Below, in pieces: positions 44,669 to 53,197 of a stretch of DNA of 64,000 bases (positions are counted from its first letter, which is position 1; every line of letters starts with the position of its first letter). Source of the DNA: Pseudodesulfovibrio alkaliphilus. GTDB taxonomy: Bacteria; Desulfobacterota; Desulfovibrionia; Desulfovibrionales; Desulfovibrionaceae. A program made the translations under genes and the position numbers. The stretch is from positions 62,001-126,000 of the forward strand of contig NZ_WODC01000009.1 of the NCBI RefSeq assembly GCF_009729555.1, read 5' to 3'. The notes under the pieces were generated by a model. The model was not told where the DNA came from, searched no databases, and was given only the letters and a program-made list of their open reading frames with translations.

Positions 44669-45496
44669 CTAGCGAATGCCTTCCCGAAACAACCGCTCCC
44701 GGGCGCGATCAACGGCCCCCTCGGCCACCAGGTCGGCCATGGTCCGGTTGAACTCATCCAGCCGGGCCGCATGGGGCGACCGCCGGGAGAGGGCCATATG
44801 CACGTTCTGGGGCTCACGATACACATGCACGACCTTGGACACCTTGTCTCCCAGCCCTGCTGCGGCAATCCGGTAATCCCCCGAGGACTCGGTGGAAATA
44901 AAGGCGTCGATGCGGCCTGCCAGCAACATCCTGATGTTGAGTTCAATAGAGGCCACCGGATACCTGTCGATGCCGGGGTCGCCGTCGAACTCGGGATAAT
45001 ACCCCACGCCCAGGATCGTGCCCACGCGCAGACCGCGCAGGTCTGCATGGCTGGAGATGACATGCTCCCGTCCCTTGAGCACGTAAAAAGCCTTGCACGT
45101 CTCGTTCTTGTACGGAGGTTCGATGAAATGCAGGTACATCTCGCGCTCGGGCCGGCGCAGTATGCTGGTCATCAGGTCTATCTCGCCGCTCTCCATCATC
45201 TTGAGGCCGCGCTTGAAGGGGTAATGAACGTACTCCACGGTCAGCCCCATCCGCTGGGCGAGCATCTCCAGAAGCTCCACATCTATGCCCGCCGGTTCAT
45301 CATCCGGGTTGAGCACCTTCCATGGAGGCAGAGAATTGAATGACACGCGCAGCACGGCCTTGTCCCCGGCCAGGGTTCCAGGCGCTGCGGCCAGCACGGC
45401 AACCGCCGCCAGCACCACGCCCGCCAGCGCACGCACCACACTGGCCCATTTTCGACCGCCCCGCCACACCGGACCCGGCTCACCTCTGTCGCACAT
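44669..45496 (-). CDS. Solitary solute-binding protein (SBP_bac_3 family)
   Basis: A 275-residue periplasmic binding protein. I start at the ATG at 45496 behind GGGAGA. The signal region is LAGVVLAAVAVLAAAPGTLAG. The body reads SFNSLPPWKVLNPDDEPAGIDVELLEMLAQRMGL-like (landmark LPPWKVLNPD) and MESGEIDLMTSILRRPEREMYLHF. No permease or ATPase is next to it, and a second such gene is upstream. Members of this kind can serve sensing or unlinked importers. Confidence 0.8.
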   Translation of the reverse strand: MCDRGEPGPVWRGGRKWASVVRALAGVVLAAVAVLAAAPGTLAGDKAVLRVSFNSLPPWKVLNPDDEPAGIDVELLEMLAQRMGLTVEYVHYPFKRGLKMMESGEIDLMTSILRRPEREMYLHFIEPPYKNETCKAFYVLKGREHVISSHADLRGLRVGTILGVGYYPEFDGDPGIDRYPVASIELNIRMLLAGRIDAFISTESSGDYRIAAAGLGDKVSKVVHVYREPQNVHMALSRRSPHAARLDEFNRTMADLVAEGAVDRARERLFREGIR

Positions 45497-45586
45497 CGTC
45501 TCTCCCGGCTGCGTCCAGCCGCACCCGGACAGGCGCGGCATCGTGGCAACCTACCAGCAAACAAGGCTTTGTCAACATGACCACGG

Positions 45587-46378
45587 CTAGGGCCGGGAAT
45601 TGTCCGCCGGGGGAAAATAGCGGTTCATCACGGCATCATAGACCCCGGCCGCCTTGAGGTCGTCCAGGGCCTGCCGCCACGCCCGAAGCACCGAATCAGG
45701 AGTGGATCGGGAAAAGCCGATGTAGACCCCTGAGGTGTGGACAGGAGGCCCGACCCGTTCGAACATGGCCGGGTCCAGCCCGTCGATACTGCCAACAAAT
45801 TGGGCCAGGGCCTTTTCACCCATGGGCACCAGATCCACGCGGCCCTGGGCCAGCTTGCGAAAGTCATGTGCCTGACAGGTGCTGACATCAAGATTGGTAA
45901 AGCCCCGCGCTGCCAGGAATTGATGATAAAAGTCGTCGCGGGTCACGCCGATGGCCCCGACCCGCCGGGCGTCGTCCAGTGAGGCAATCTCCAACTCCGC
46001 GCCGCGCCGCGCATAAAAATAGAGCGTGTCCTCGAACACCGGGCCCACAAAACGGAACAGATGCTCGCGCGCGGGAGACCGGCTCAGGGGGAAGAGCACC
46101 CGGCCGTCCTCCTCCTGCAACGCCCTGTAGGCCCTGGCCCAGGGATAAAAGATGATCTCCGTGTCTTCCAGCCCCAGGCGGTCGAGAATGCGGCGCACCA
46201 GATCGACGCAAAACCCCCGAGGCTCTCCGTCCACCTGATAGCTGAACGGCGGATACCTCTCGGTCATGACATGCAGGTCGTCGGCCTGTGCGGGCGGGGT
46301 CCAGATCAGACAGGGGACCAGGGCCAATGCCAACGGCAAGATCGCCAGACATCGGCCCCATGAGGGCCAGAGAGTCAC
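45587..46378 (-). CDS. Solitary solute-binding protein (SBP_bac_3 family), second copy
   Basis: A 263-residue periplasmic binding protein. I choose the GTG at 46378, right after GGAGGAACCGC, which overlaps the upstream stop as GTGA; this implies translational coupling to the unknown 181-residue protein. Signal peptide: LPLALALVPCLIWTPPAQA. The body has MTERYPPFSYQVDGEPRGFCVDLVRRIL, cited by PPFSYQVDG, and YFYARRGAELEIASL. It is only distantly like its downstream neighbour. Confidence 0.8.
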   Translation of the reverse strand: MTLWPSWGRCLAILPLALALVPCLIWTPPAQADDLHVMTERYPPFSYQVDGEPRGFCVDLVRRILDRLGLEDTEIIFYPWARAYRALQEEDGRVLFPLSRSPAREHLFRFVGPVFEDTLYFYARRGAELEIASLDDARRVGAIGVTRDDFYHQFLAARGFTNLDVSTCQAHDFRKLAQGRVDLVPMGEKALAQFVGSIDGLDPAMFERVGPPVHTSGVYIGFSRSTPDSVLRAWRQALDDLKAAGVYDAVMNRYFPPADNSRP

Positions 46379-46920
46379 GCGGTTCCTCCAAGGTAGGCCA
46401 GTTCGCCGGTCAACCCCTCGCATTGCGAGGAGCGACCGTGCAGCAGACGGCCAAGACGCATCATCTGCCCGGCGGGAAAGTCCCTGGACCAGCGGTCAAG
46501 ATAGCCCGCAAAGCCATACTGCCGCAGCAGGCTCGCGGACTGGTCGAAAACCTGCCCGGCCAGGGCGGCCCAATCCGTGTCAAAACAGATGCTCCAGACC
46601 GGGTACTCGACCCCGCCCACCTCGCGCTTGCCCTTGAACTCCACCCTCACCTCAAGGCGCCCGCCAGGGCCGGGCGCGAGGGACCAATAGTAAAGCCAAC
46701 CCTCGCCCACCCACTCGAACTCCAGGTGATGATAGTCCACGGCCATGTCCGGCGGCGCATCCAGACCATGGACATCGCACAGGCAGCGAAAAAGATCCTT
46801 GAGCGGCTCGGACAGGGCGCAATGCGCACTCAGGTCGTATCGGGCTCCTCCAAGGACGATGTACGCCTCAAGCCAGCCGGACTTGATCTCGGTCAGATGA
46901 AATTGCGGCGAATGGGACAT
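46375..46920 (-). CDS. Unknown 181-residue cytoplasmic protein
   Basis: I do not recognise this protein. It has no signal peptide or membrane helix and is rich in Trp and Tyr (WVGEGWLYYWSLAPGPGGRL, VWSICFDTDWAAL). The C-terminal part is helical (FDQSASLLRQYGFAGYLDRW). AGGAG precedes the ATG and its stop overlaps the GTG of a solute-binding protein gene, so the two are translationally coupled, which makes it real and probably related in function. The domain pattern might be an alpha/beta fold binding a ligand, but that is a guess. Confidence 0.7.
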   Translation of the reverse strand: MSHSPQFHLTEIKSGWLEAYIVLGGARYDLSAHCALSEPLKDLFRCLCDVHGLDAPPDMAVDYHHLEFEWVGEGWLYYWSLAPGPGGRLEVRVEFKGKREVGGVEYPVWSICFDTDWAALAGQVFDQSASLLRQYGFAGYLDRWSRDFPAGQMMRLGRLLHGRSSQCEGLTGELAYLGGTA

Positions 46921-46980
46921 GCTCTCCTCATGAAACGACTCCTTCCGATTGCGGGACAGTACACAATGTCGCCCAATTTA

Positions 46981-47364
46981 TCAAAGGGTGACGGCTCCTG
47001 CCCGCCCCTCTCCCCTTGCTGCCCATTGCTCATACCGCTTGCCCCATTGGCACAGAGACTCAATGACCGGCATGACGCTCATACCCAGCTCGGTCAGGGA
47101 GTAGTCCACGCGGGGCGGCACCTGGGGATGCACCTTGCGGCTGACCACTCCGTCGGCCTCCAGTTCGCGCAACTGCTGGGTAAGCATCTTCTGCGTGATG
47201 TTGGGAATGGAACGCCTGATCTCGCTAAAGCGCAGGACTCCGCCATCGCCCAGCCGGTACATGATGATCGGCTTCCATTTGCCGCCGATGATCTGAAGGG
47301 TCAGCTCCACGCTGCAATAGTAGGTCTTGTTGCCGCAATGCTTGAGGGTGCAGCTGCCGCTCAT
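46981..47364 (-). CDS. HxlR-family transcriptional regulator
   Basis: A 127-residue winged-helix regulator. The ATG at 47364 follows GAGGAG; the longer frame lacks a site. The family signature is clear: CSVELTLQIIGGKWKPIIMY, RFSEIRRSIPNITQKMLTQQ and LREL followed by DYSLTELGMSVMPVIESLCQ. The Cys residues near the N-terminus (CTLKHCGNKTYYC) could sense redox or electrophiles, as in the YodB/HypR branch. It is divergent from the nitroreductase gene, its likely target. Confidence 0.9.
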   Translation of the reverse strand: MSGSCTLKHCGNKTYYCSVELTLQIIGGKWKPIIMYRLGDGGVLRFSEIRRSIPNITQKMLTQQLRELEADGVVSRKVHPQVPPRVDYSLTELGMSVMPVIESLCQWGKRYEQWAARGEGRAGAVTL

Positions 47365-47526
47365 GGCTTCTCCTCGCCCTGCCCCTTTGCGATCCGGGGC
47401 CGGCAGTATCTTTTTGGTGACTATGGCACTTTGCCGTGCGTACTTGATGTTTTTCGCCTGATAGCGGAAAAGAGACTGAAGGTAAACACGCTCCGGCCGC
47501 AACTGCCGGGGTCAAAGGAGAAGCCC

Positions 47527-48060
47527 ATGGATCTGATGCACGCCCTGCGCACCCGCCGCAGCATACGCAAATTCGAGGCCAGGGCCGTGCCCGAGGCCAT
47601 GATCCGTCAGGTACTCGAAGCGGCCATGGCAGCGCCCAGCGCAGGCAATGCCCAGCCCTGGCAGTTCGTAATCCTGAACGACCCGGCCAAGCTGGCCGAG
47701 GCGGCGGCCGTGCATCCCTATGCCAAGATGGCGGCCCACGCGCCCGTCGGCATCCTGGTCTGCGGCGATCTTTCCTTGGAGAAGTACGCGGGCTACTGGG
47801 TGCAGGACTGCGCTGCCGCCATGCAGAACCTGCTGCTGGCCGCCCATGGCCTGGGGCTTGGCGCGGTCTGGACCGGCATCTATCCCATCGAGGAGCGGGT
47901 CAGCGCCTTCACGAAACTGGCGGGTCTGCCGCAGGGAGTGATCCCCCTCGGGTTCGCGCCCATGGGCTGGCCAGCCCAGCCGTCCGGCGAGGTCAACCGC
48001 TTCCGCGAGGACAGGATACACTACAACATGTATTCGTTGTGTGTTGATAATACTCATTAG
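47527..48060 (+). CDS. Nitroreductase-family flavoprotein
   Basis: A 177-residue FMN enzyme. It opens MDLMHALRTRRSIRKFEARA, the FMN-phosphate binding RRSxR motif, then AAMAAPSAGNAQPWQFVIL and a late AAHGLGLGAVWTGIYP, all hallmarks of the family. AAAGGAG stands before the ATG at 47527. It probably reduces nitro compounds or quinones with NAD(P)H. The divergent HxlR regulator at 162 bases suggests induction by electrophiles, as in known HxlR-nitroreductase pairs. Confidence 0.92.
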   Translation: MDLMHALRTRRSIRKFEARAVPEAMIRQVLEAAMAAPSAGNAQPWQFVILNDPAKLAEAAAVHPYAKMAAHAPVGILVCGDLSLEKYAGYWVQDCAAAMQNLLLAAHGLGLGAVWTGIYPIEERVSAFTKLAGLPQGVIPLGFAPMGWPAQPSGEVNRFREDRIHYNMYSLCVDNTH

Positions 48061-48063
48061 CCC

Positions 48064-48355
48064 AGTCTGTTCAAAAATGTTCGCGTACAGCCTTGAGCCG
48101 CTGATGAGCCGTCTTCGGCGAATCCTACGGGTCAGGACAGCAGCGATAGGCGCAACAAAAGGGCAAGGCCGAAGCTCTTGAGCCGTTGACGAGTTTTCGA
48201 GCCTTACGGATCATGAGAGCAGAGATGTACTTCCTGTGCGCGAGGATTTGATTCGCCCCGTCGGGGCGTCGGCTGGGCCGACGTCCAAATCCGCTGTCCT
48301 ATGGATTTGTGACCTTTTTTGAAGCAACGCAGCAATCGGACGTTTTTCAACAGAC
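48064..48355 (-). repeat. Degenerate copy C of the inverted-repeat-ended element
   Basis: The right end, read on the minus strand, is GTCTGTTGAAAAACGTCCGA followed by TTGCTGCGTTGCTTCAAA, which matches the left end of the copy at 55516. The left end here, AGTCTGTTCAAAAATG, matches the far end of the other copies. The inside contains a broken form of the terminator seen in the copy at 56491 (AAATCCGCTGTCCTATGG, GATTTGTGACCTTTTTT). It is about twice as long as the others and in the opposite orientation. It fills the gap between the nitroreductase and flavoprotein genes. Confidence 0.65.
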
Positions 48356-48370
48356 GACGAGGAGGGAAAC

Positions 48371-48946
48371 ATGAAGGTAGTCGCCATTAACGGCAGTGCG
48401 CGCAAAGGGGGCAATACGGCTCTGATGCTCCGCAAGGTGCTCGAACAGCTTGAGGCCGAGGGTATCGAAACCGAGCTTATCGAGCTTTCGGGCAAAGCCA
48501 TGCACGGCTGCATCGCCTGCTACAAGTGCATCAAGAACAAGGACCGCCGTTGCGCGGTGGACAACGACTTCGCCAACGACTGTATCGCGGCCATGGACGC
48601 GGCCGACGGGATCGTCCTCGGCTCGCCCACCTATTTCGCCAACGTCACCGCCGAGATGAAGGCGCTCATCGACCGCGCCGGCATGGTCGGCCGGGTCAAC
48701 GGCGACATGTTCGCCCTCAAGGTGGGCGCCCCCGTTGTGGTCAGCCGCCGCGGCGGCGATATGCTCACCTTCAACGCGCTCAACGCCTTCTTCTTCATCG
48801 AGCAGATGGTCGTGCCCGGCTCGCGCTACTGGAACCTGGGCCGGGGCATGGACAAGGGCCAGGTGGCCGACGACGCCGAAGCCATGGAAACCATGGAAAT
48901 CCTGGGCCAAAACATGGCCTGGCTGCTAAGAAAAATCCATGGCTGA
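48371..48946 (+). CDS. NADPH-dependent FMN reductase / flavodoxin-fold protein
   Basis: A 191-residue flavodoxin-fold protein. The FMN-phosphate loop is INGSARKGGNTALMLRKVLE and SPTYFANVTAEMKALIDRAG is the second flavin loop. CIACYKCIKNKDRRC resembles the Cys cluster of iron-sulfur flavoproteins (Isf), though spacing is loose, so an FeS cluster is possible but not certain. GAGGAGG precedes the ATG. It lies just past a degenerate repeat element. Probable role: electron transfer or quinone/Cr(VI) reduction. Confidence 0.88.
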   Translation: MKVVAINGSARKGGNTALMLRKVLEQLEAEGIETELIELSGKAMHGCIACYKCIKNKDRRCAVDNDFANDCIAAMDAADGIVLGSPTYFANVTAEMKALIDRAGMVGRVNGDMFALKVGAPVVVSRRGGDMLTFNALNAFFFIEQMVVPGSRYWNLGRGMDKGQVADDAEAMETMEILGQNMAWLLRKIHG

Positions 48947-48973
48947 CAGAAAGGCGCCTTGCCGGGAGGCGTT

Positions 48974-51253
48974 TCACCGCCGGGGCAGGGTGACAATGAC
49001 GCGGGTTTCGCCTGGGGTGGCGGCGTCGAGGGAGATGTCGCCGCCGTGGGTGAGGGCCATGAGGCGGGCGGAATAGGTTCCCAGGCCGGAGCCGGGCGAG
49101 GCTTCGGCACGGGCGTATTTCTGGAAGAAGGCTTCGCGGATACCCGGAGGCACTTCGCCCTGGTTGCGGATGGTCAAGGTCAGAGGATCTCCCAGGGCCA
49201 GGGAGATGGTCACAGAGCCCCCTTCGGGCGAGGCCTGAAAGGCATTGAGCAGCAGATTGGCGAGCATGGAGTGCAACAAATCCTCCTCGGCCGGGATCAC
49301 GACCGCCTCGTCGGGCATCCCCCCCTCCACTTCGATGCCCACGCTGACGCCCTTTTCCCGCAGGATGAAGCGGCATTCCGCCTTGATCCGCTCCAGGGTC
49401 TGGAGCAGGTCCACCGGGCTTCGGTTCAGGACATAGGTGCCGCGCTCCATCTTGAAAAGGTCCAGGGAGCGGTTTATCAGGGTGAGCATGGCCTCGCCCG
49501 CCTGCTCGATGGTCAGGAGCATGGCTGACTGGGCCTCGGACAACCCGCCCAACCGAAGAATCTCGCCGGGCAGCCCCACCACCGCGCCAAGGGGCGTCTT
49601 GAGGTCATGCCGGGCCATGCGCTCCACGTCGTCGCGCAGCGCCTCGGCCAGCTTGCGGTCCGTGATGTCCCGCCCCACGCCAAGCATCCCCACGCTATCG
49701 CCCGACTCGTTGAGCAGCAGCCCAAGCCGCGTCTCAAGCCAGATGGAGCGCCCGTCCGCGCAGAGAAACTCGAGATCCTGCGTCACGGCGGGCAGTTGCT
49801 CCGGCCCCATGGCGACCATGCCCTTGAGGGTGGCTACCGCCTCCTGGAGTCTCCCTCGCGAGACCCCGGTCAGAAACTCGCAAAGGGGCCGCCCCAGAAC
49901 ATCGGCCCGGGCAAAGCCGCGCAGACCCAGGTCCGATTTGCTGACAAAGGTGACGCGCAGATCCGCGTCCGTCCCCCAGATGACATCCGTGACGTTGTCG
50001 GCAAGCAGCCGATACTGCCTCTCGCTCTTGCGCAGGGCCTCCTCCGCCTTGCGGCGATCGGTGATCTCCGTGCCCACGCACAGCAGCTCCACCAGGGTTC
50101 CGTCGGGCGAGCGTACCGGCGAATAGGCCCAGGAGACCCAGACCAGTTCGCCGCTTCTGCGGATGACTGCGGTTTCGGCGAGGACCGGCTCGGCCGGGTC
50201 GCGCAGGAGCTTGTTGAGCCGCCGTTTGGCGGACTCGCCGTCCGGTCCGCGCTCGGGAATCAGCGTGCCCACAAGGGGCATGCCCATGAGTTCGCCCGGT
50301 TCGTAACCAAGGAGCCGTTCCGTGTGCTCGTTGCAGAAGACGATGTCTCCGGCCTGATCGATCCGCAGGATGATACTGCGGGCGTTTTGCACCAGATAAC
50401 GATACTGCTCGCGCTCCCTGAGCCTGACGGACAACAGGCGCATGATGGCCAGCAGAGCGGTCGTGACCACAAGGACGAGAGCTCCGCCGCCAAATATCAG
50501 GGGGACGCGGTTGGGCGATGGCCGCCAGCCGCCCAGGGGAACGGCACCCGCCTGCCACACCCCTTGGGGCACAGGCGTATTCATGACCACCGGGTCCGCC
50601 GCAAAGACCGACGCGGCGCCGTGCATCAGCCGCCAACCGTCCGCCGTCTGCTCCCGAAAGGCGATGTCCAGCCGCAGGGAGGCATCCATGATCCCGGCCT
50701 CGCGCAGCAGGGGACGCGCCTCGATCCACATCACGACCATGCCCCAATGGCCGCCGTCGGGAAGAACTGCGGGCATGAGGGCCACCACGGACTCGTCCCC
50801 TTCAGGCATTCTGGTTGGCGCCAGCACCTGGATCTGGCCTGTCCGGGCAGCACGAAGCGCCGCCTGCCCCACCTCCGGGGGGGAGACATCGGACAGGCGC
50901 TGCCCCGGCCGGGCTGTGGCCTCCGGAAAGGCATGAGTGATCCGGTCGTCCCTGACCAGCTTCACGAAGCGCACTCCGCCCATGTCCGCAAGCAGCCCCT
51001 TGACCAGATTGGCAAACGCCTGCTGATTCAGATCCGGGTCAAGAGAGATCACCACCCTGAGGGTGCGGGCCAGGAGCAGCCGGGCATTGAGAGCGCCCTC
51101 AAACCCGCCCTGAACCATGGACAGACGATGAAAGACCTCAAGCCGGGTCTGTTGGGCATGACGCAGGCCATCGGCATGCACAATGGCGGCCAGGGCTGCG
51201 GCCAGGGCCAAACCGACCAGAAGGGGTATCAGACAGGCGATGCGTCGGGGCAT
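48974..51253 (-). CDS. Membrane PAS-domain histidine kinase
   Basis: A 759-residue sensor kinase. N-terminal helix (ACLIPLLVGLALAAALAAIV), a periplasmic sensor region of about 230 residues, a second helix (LIFGGGALVLVVTTALLAIM), then two PAS domains (REQYRYLVQNARSIILRIDQ and KSERQYRLLADNVTDVIWGT) with PAC extensions, a HisKA domain with the phospho-acceptor in MARHDLKTPLGAVVGL near residue 549, and an ATPase domain (LANLLLNAFQASPEGG, ASPGSGLGTYSARLMA). I choose the ATG at 51253; no clear ribosome site exists for it or for the ATG 18 codons earlier. No response regulator is adjacent; the HD-GYP gene is next upstream. Confidence 0.88.
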   Translation of the reverse strand: MPRRIACLIPLLVGLALAAALAAIVHADGLRHAQQTRLEVFHRLSMVQGGFEGALNARLLLARTLRVVISLDPDLNQQAFANLVKGLLADMGGVRFVKLVRDDRITHAFPEATARPGQRLSDVSPPEVGQAALRAARTGQIQVLAPTRMPEGDESVVALMPAVLPDGGHWGMVVMWIEARPLLREAGIMDASLRLDIAFREQTADGWRLMHGAASVFAADPVVMNTPVPQGVWQAGAVPLGGWRPSPNRVPLIFGGGALVLVVTTALLAIMRLLSVRLREREQYRYLVQNARSIILRIDQAGDIVFCNEHTERLLGYEPGELMGMPLVGTLIPERGPDGESAKRRLNKLLRDPAEPVLAETAVIRRSGELVWVSWAYSPVRSPDGTLVELLCVGTEITDRRKAEEALRKSERQYRLLADNVTDVIWGTDADLRVTFVSKSDLGLRGFARADVLGRPLCEFLTGVSRGRLQEAVATLKGMVAMGPEQLPAVTQDLEFLCADGRSIWLETRLGLLLNESGDSVGMLGVGRDITDRKLAEALRDDVERMARHDLKTPLGAVVGLPGEILRLGGLSEAQSAMLLTIEQAGEAMLTLINRSLDLFKMERGTYVLNRSPVDLLQTLERIKAECRFILREKGVSVGIEVEGGMPDEAVVIPAEEDLLHSMLANLLLNAFQASPEGGSVTISLALGDPLTLTIRNQGEVPPGIREAFFQKYARAEASPGSGLGTYSARLMALTHGGDISLDAATPGETRVIVTLPRR

Positions 51254-51381
51254 GGGCGGTATTCGATGGTTTTCGGGAAACGAACATCCATCACTGAAAC
51301 ATACCACACGAAATTGAAAAGTAAATGAGAATGCGCCTTCCCGTTTCCACGACAGGGCAATGGGCCGGGCGGCCCCGGCCG

Positions 51382-52149
51382 CTATTCCGCCATGCCGTTG
51401 TCCTCAATCTCGACGATGAAGGCTTCCACCACGGCCGGGTCCAGGGCTTCGCCAGCCAGGGAGCCGAGGATGGCCAGGGCGGCCTGAGGAGTCCTGCCCC
51501 GCTGATAGGGCCGGTCGGTGGTCATGGCGTCAAAGCAGTCGGCCACGGCCAGCACCCGGGCTCCCAGGGGTATCTCATCCGCGCACAACCCTCGCGGATA
51601 GCCCCGGCCGTCCATGCGCTCGTGATGGGCGTGAACATAATCCAGGGCCGGGCCAAGAAAATCGAGATTCTTGAGGATGTCGTATCCCCACTGCGGATGG
51701 CTGCGGATCTCAAGGAGCATCTCCTCGTTCATCCCTGTGTCTTCATTGGAGAAGACCAGATCGCTGAAGCCGATCTTGCCTATATCGTGCAGCATGCCCG
51801 CGACGCGGACGCGCTCCACCTCCTCTTCGTCAAGGCCCAGCCTCCGTGCCAACCGCTCGGCATAGACGGCCACCCGCTCGCCATGGCCCTCGGTATAGGC
51901 ATCGCGTGCGCCCAGGGCGTTGACCACGGCCGTGACCGCGCCAAGGGAGTTGGTGCGGATGGTCGCCATGAGCTGCTCCAGGTGGAACTCCCTGGCCTCG
52001 ATGCGGACCATCATCAGCCCCACGGCCTCGGCCAGCTCCCGGACCTCCGGGGGATAGTCCGGGCCGGTCAGCTCCATGATATCGTTCGAGTAGTTTCCTG
52101 CGGCAACGGACTTGATGGCCGCCACCAGCCGGTTTTGCCCCTTGAGCAC
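51382..52149 (-). CDS. HD-GYP domain protein, probable c-di-GMP phosphodiesterase
   Basis: A 255-residue protein starting with GTG at 52149, behind AGGAAG. A short N-terminal HAMP-like stretch (SVAAGNYSNDIMELTGP) is followed by an HD-GYP domain with all expected motifs: GHGERVAVYAERLARRLGL, the HD pair in MLHDIGKIGFSD, SHPQWGYDIL, and HHERMDGRGYPRGL carrying the GYP loop. Such enzymes hydrolyse c-di-GMP, which often controls adhesion and pili. It lies nine bases after the NmrA-like gene and may be cotranscribed with it. Confidence 0.9.
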   Translation of the reverse strand: MLKGQNRLVAAIKSVAAGNYSNDIMELTGPDYPPEVRELAEAVGLMMVRIEAREFHLEQLMATIRTNSLGAVTAVVNALGARDAYTEGHGERVAVYAERLARRLGLDEEEVERVRVAGMLHDIGKIGFSDLVFSNEDTGMNEEMLLEIRSHPQWGYDILKNLDFLGPALDYVHAHHERMDGRGYPRGLCADEIPLGARVLAVADCFDAMTTDRPYQRGRTPQAALAILGSLAGEALDPAVVEAFIVEIEDNGMAE

Positions 52150-52158
52150 GCCGACTTC

Positions 52159-53022
52159 CTACGACCAGATTCCGGCGTGATCCGAGGCAAAGGCGGCGAA
52201 GCTGCGGGGTTCGCCGCCTGTCAGGTGCGCCACGGCCCCGGTCACGTTGCCCATCATGCCGAGCTTGACCACACGGGTCAGGCTGACCAGCATGTTCACG
52301 GTCCACTCGGGCACATTGTCCCGGGACAGGTTCTCCACATACACCGACTCGTCCACGGGCCGGTAGACCACCTCGCGGCCGATTGCGCCGGAGAGAATGG
52401 CCGCCACCTCGGCCAGGGAGATTCCCTGGGGTCCGGTCAGAGCGTAGGTGCGGCCGTGATGAGCCTCGCCGTCGAGCAGCAGCCGGGCCGCGCAGGCCCC
52501 GATGTCGCAGGCGTCGATGTAGCTTACCTTGGCGTACTCCTCGGGCAGGGCCAGGACACCCGAACGTACCATGGGGGCCAGGACGGAGACGAAACGCTGC
52601 ATGACCGAATTGGGCCGCAGGATGGTGAAGGGAATGCCCGAATCCTCCACAAACTGGTCCACGGTGCCGTGCTCGCGGCCGAGTCGCCAGTGGGCGTCGG
52701 AGGAAGCGGCGTAGGCGCTAGAACGCACGATGTGACCGATGCCCGCCGCCTTGGCCGCCTGCACGGCCAGATGCCCCCGCCGGGTCATGCCCTCGGCCAG
52801 GGGCAGCGTCAGGAAAAGCCTGTCACACCCCTGCATGGCCCGGACCATGGACTCCTGATCCGAAAAATCGAAAACCCGGGCCTGGACGCCCTCACGCGCC
52901 AGAGGCTCGATCTCTTCCGGAATGTGCGTCCCGGCCACCACATCCGCCCCTGCCTCGCCCAGGGCCGCCAGCACGGCCGAGCCTATGACCCCTGTGGCCC
53001 CGGCCACAAAAACACTGCCCAT
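52159..53022 (-). CDS. NmrA/SDR-like NAD(P)-binding protein
   Basis: A 287-residue atypical short-chain dehydrogenase of the NmrA type. The dinucleotide motif is GATGVIGSAVLAAL (residues 8-21). Later parts are FLTLPLAEGMTRRGHLAVQA, GIPFTILRPNSVMQRF and YALTGPQGISLAEVAAILSG, which fit the NmrA/QOR2 branch. Members bind NADP and may sense redox or reduce quinones. AGGAGG precedes the ATG. It is nine bases upstream of the HD-GYP gene. Confidence 0.85.
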   Translation of the reverse strand: MGSVFVAGATGVIGSAVLAALGEAGADVVAGTHIPEEIEPLAREGVQARVFDFSDQESMVRAMQGCDRLFLTLPLAEGMTRRGHLAVQAAKAAGIGHIVRSSAYAASSDAHWRLGREHGTVDQFVEDSGIPFTILRPNSVMQRFVSVLAPMVRSGVLALPEEYAKVSYIDACDIGACAARLLLDGEAHHGRTYALTGPQGISLAEVAAILSGAIGREVVYRPVDESVYVENLSRDNVPEWTVNMLVSLTRVVKLGMMGNVTGAVAHLTGGEPRSFAAFASDHAGIWS

Positions 53023-53149
53023 CTTCTGCCTCCTGTTCCGGCCCGGCGACCGGCGACTCTGCGTGTTTCAAACCCGGGCCACGCTACACGAAACCTGCGC
53101 GGAAAAGCAAATGCCCAGACCCGCCAAAACGGCCAGAGACGGAAAAAAA

Positions 53150-53175
53150 GGGCGGCCCGGCATCCCGGACCGCCC
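53150..53175 (-). terminator. Intrinsic terminator after folD
   Basis: On the minus strand the stem GGGCGGTCCGG/CCGGGCCGCCC with loop GATG is followed by TTTTTTT. One mismatch lies in the stem. It stands 22 bases past the folD stop and is a clear intrinsic terminator. Confidence 0.88.
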
Positions 53176-53197
53176 CTGATCGCCGCCAGGAGAGTTG

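Noticed and set aside
48371-48946. Selenoprotein in the flavoprotein or DJ-1 genes
   Set aside because: Cys codons are present at the expected positions and no in-frame TGA is needed.
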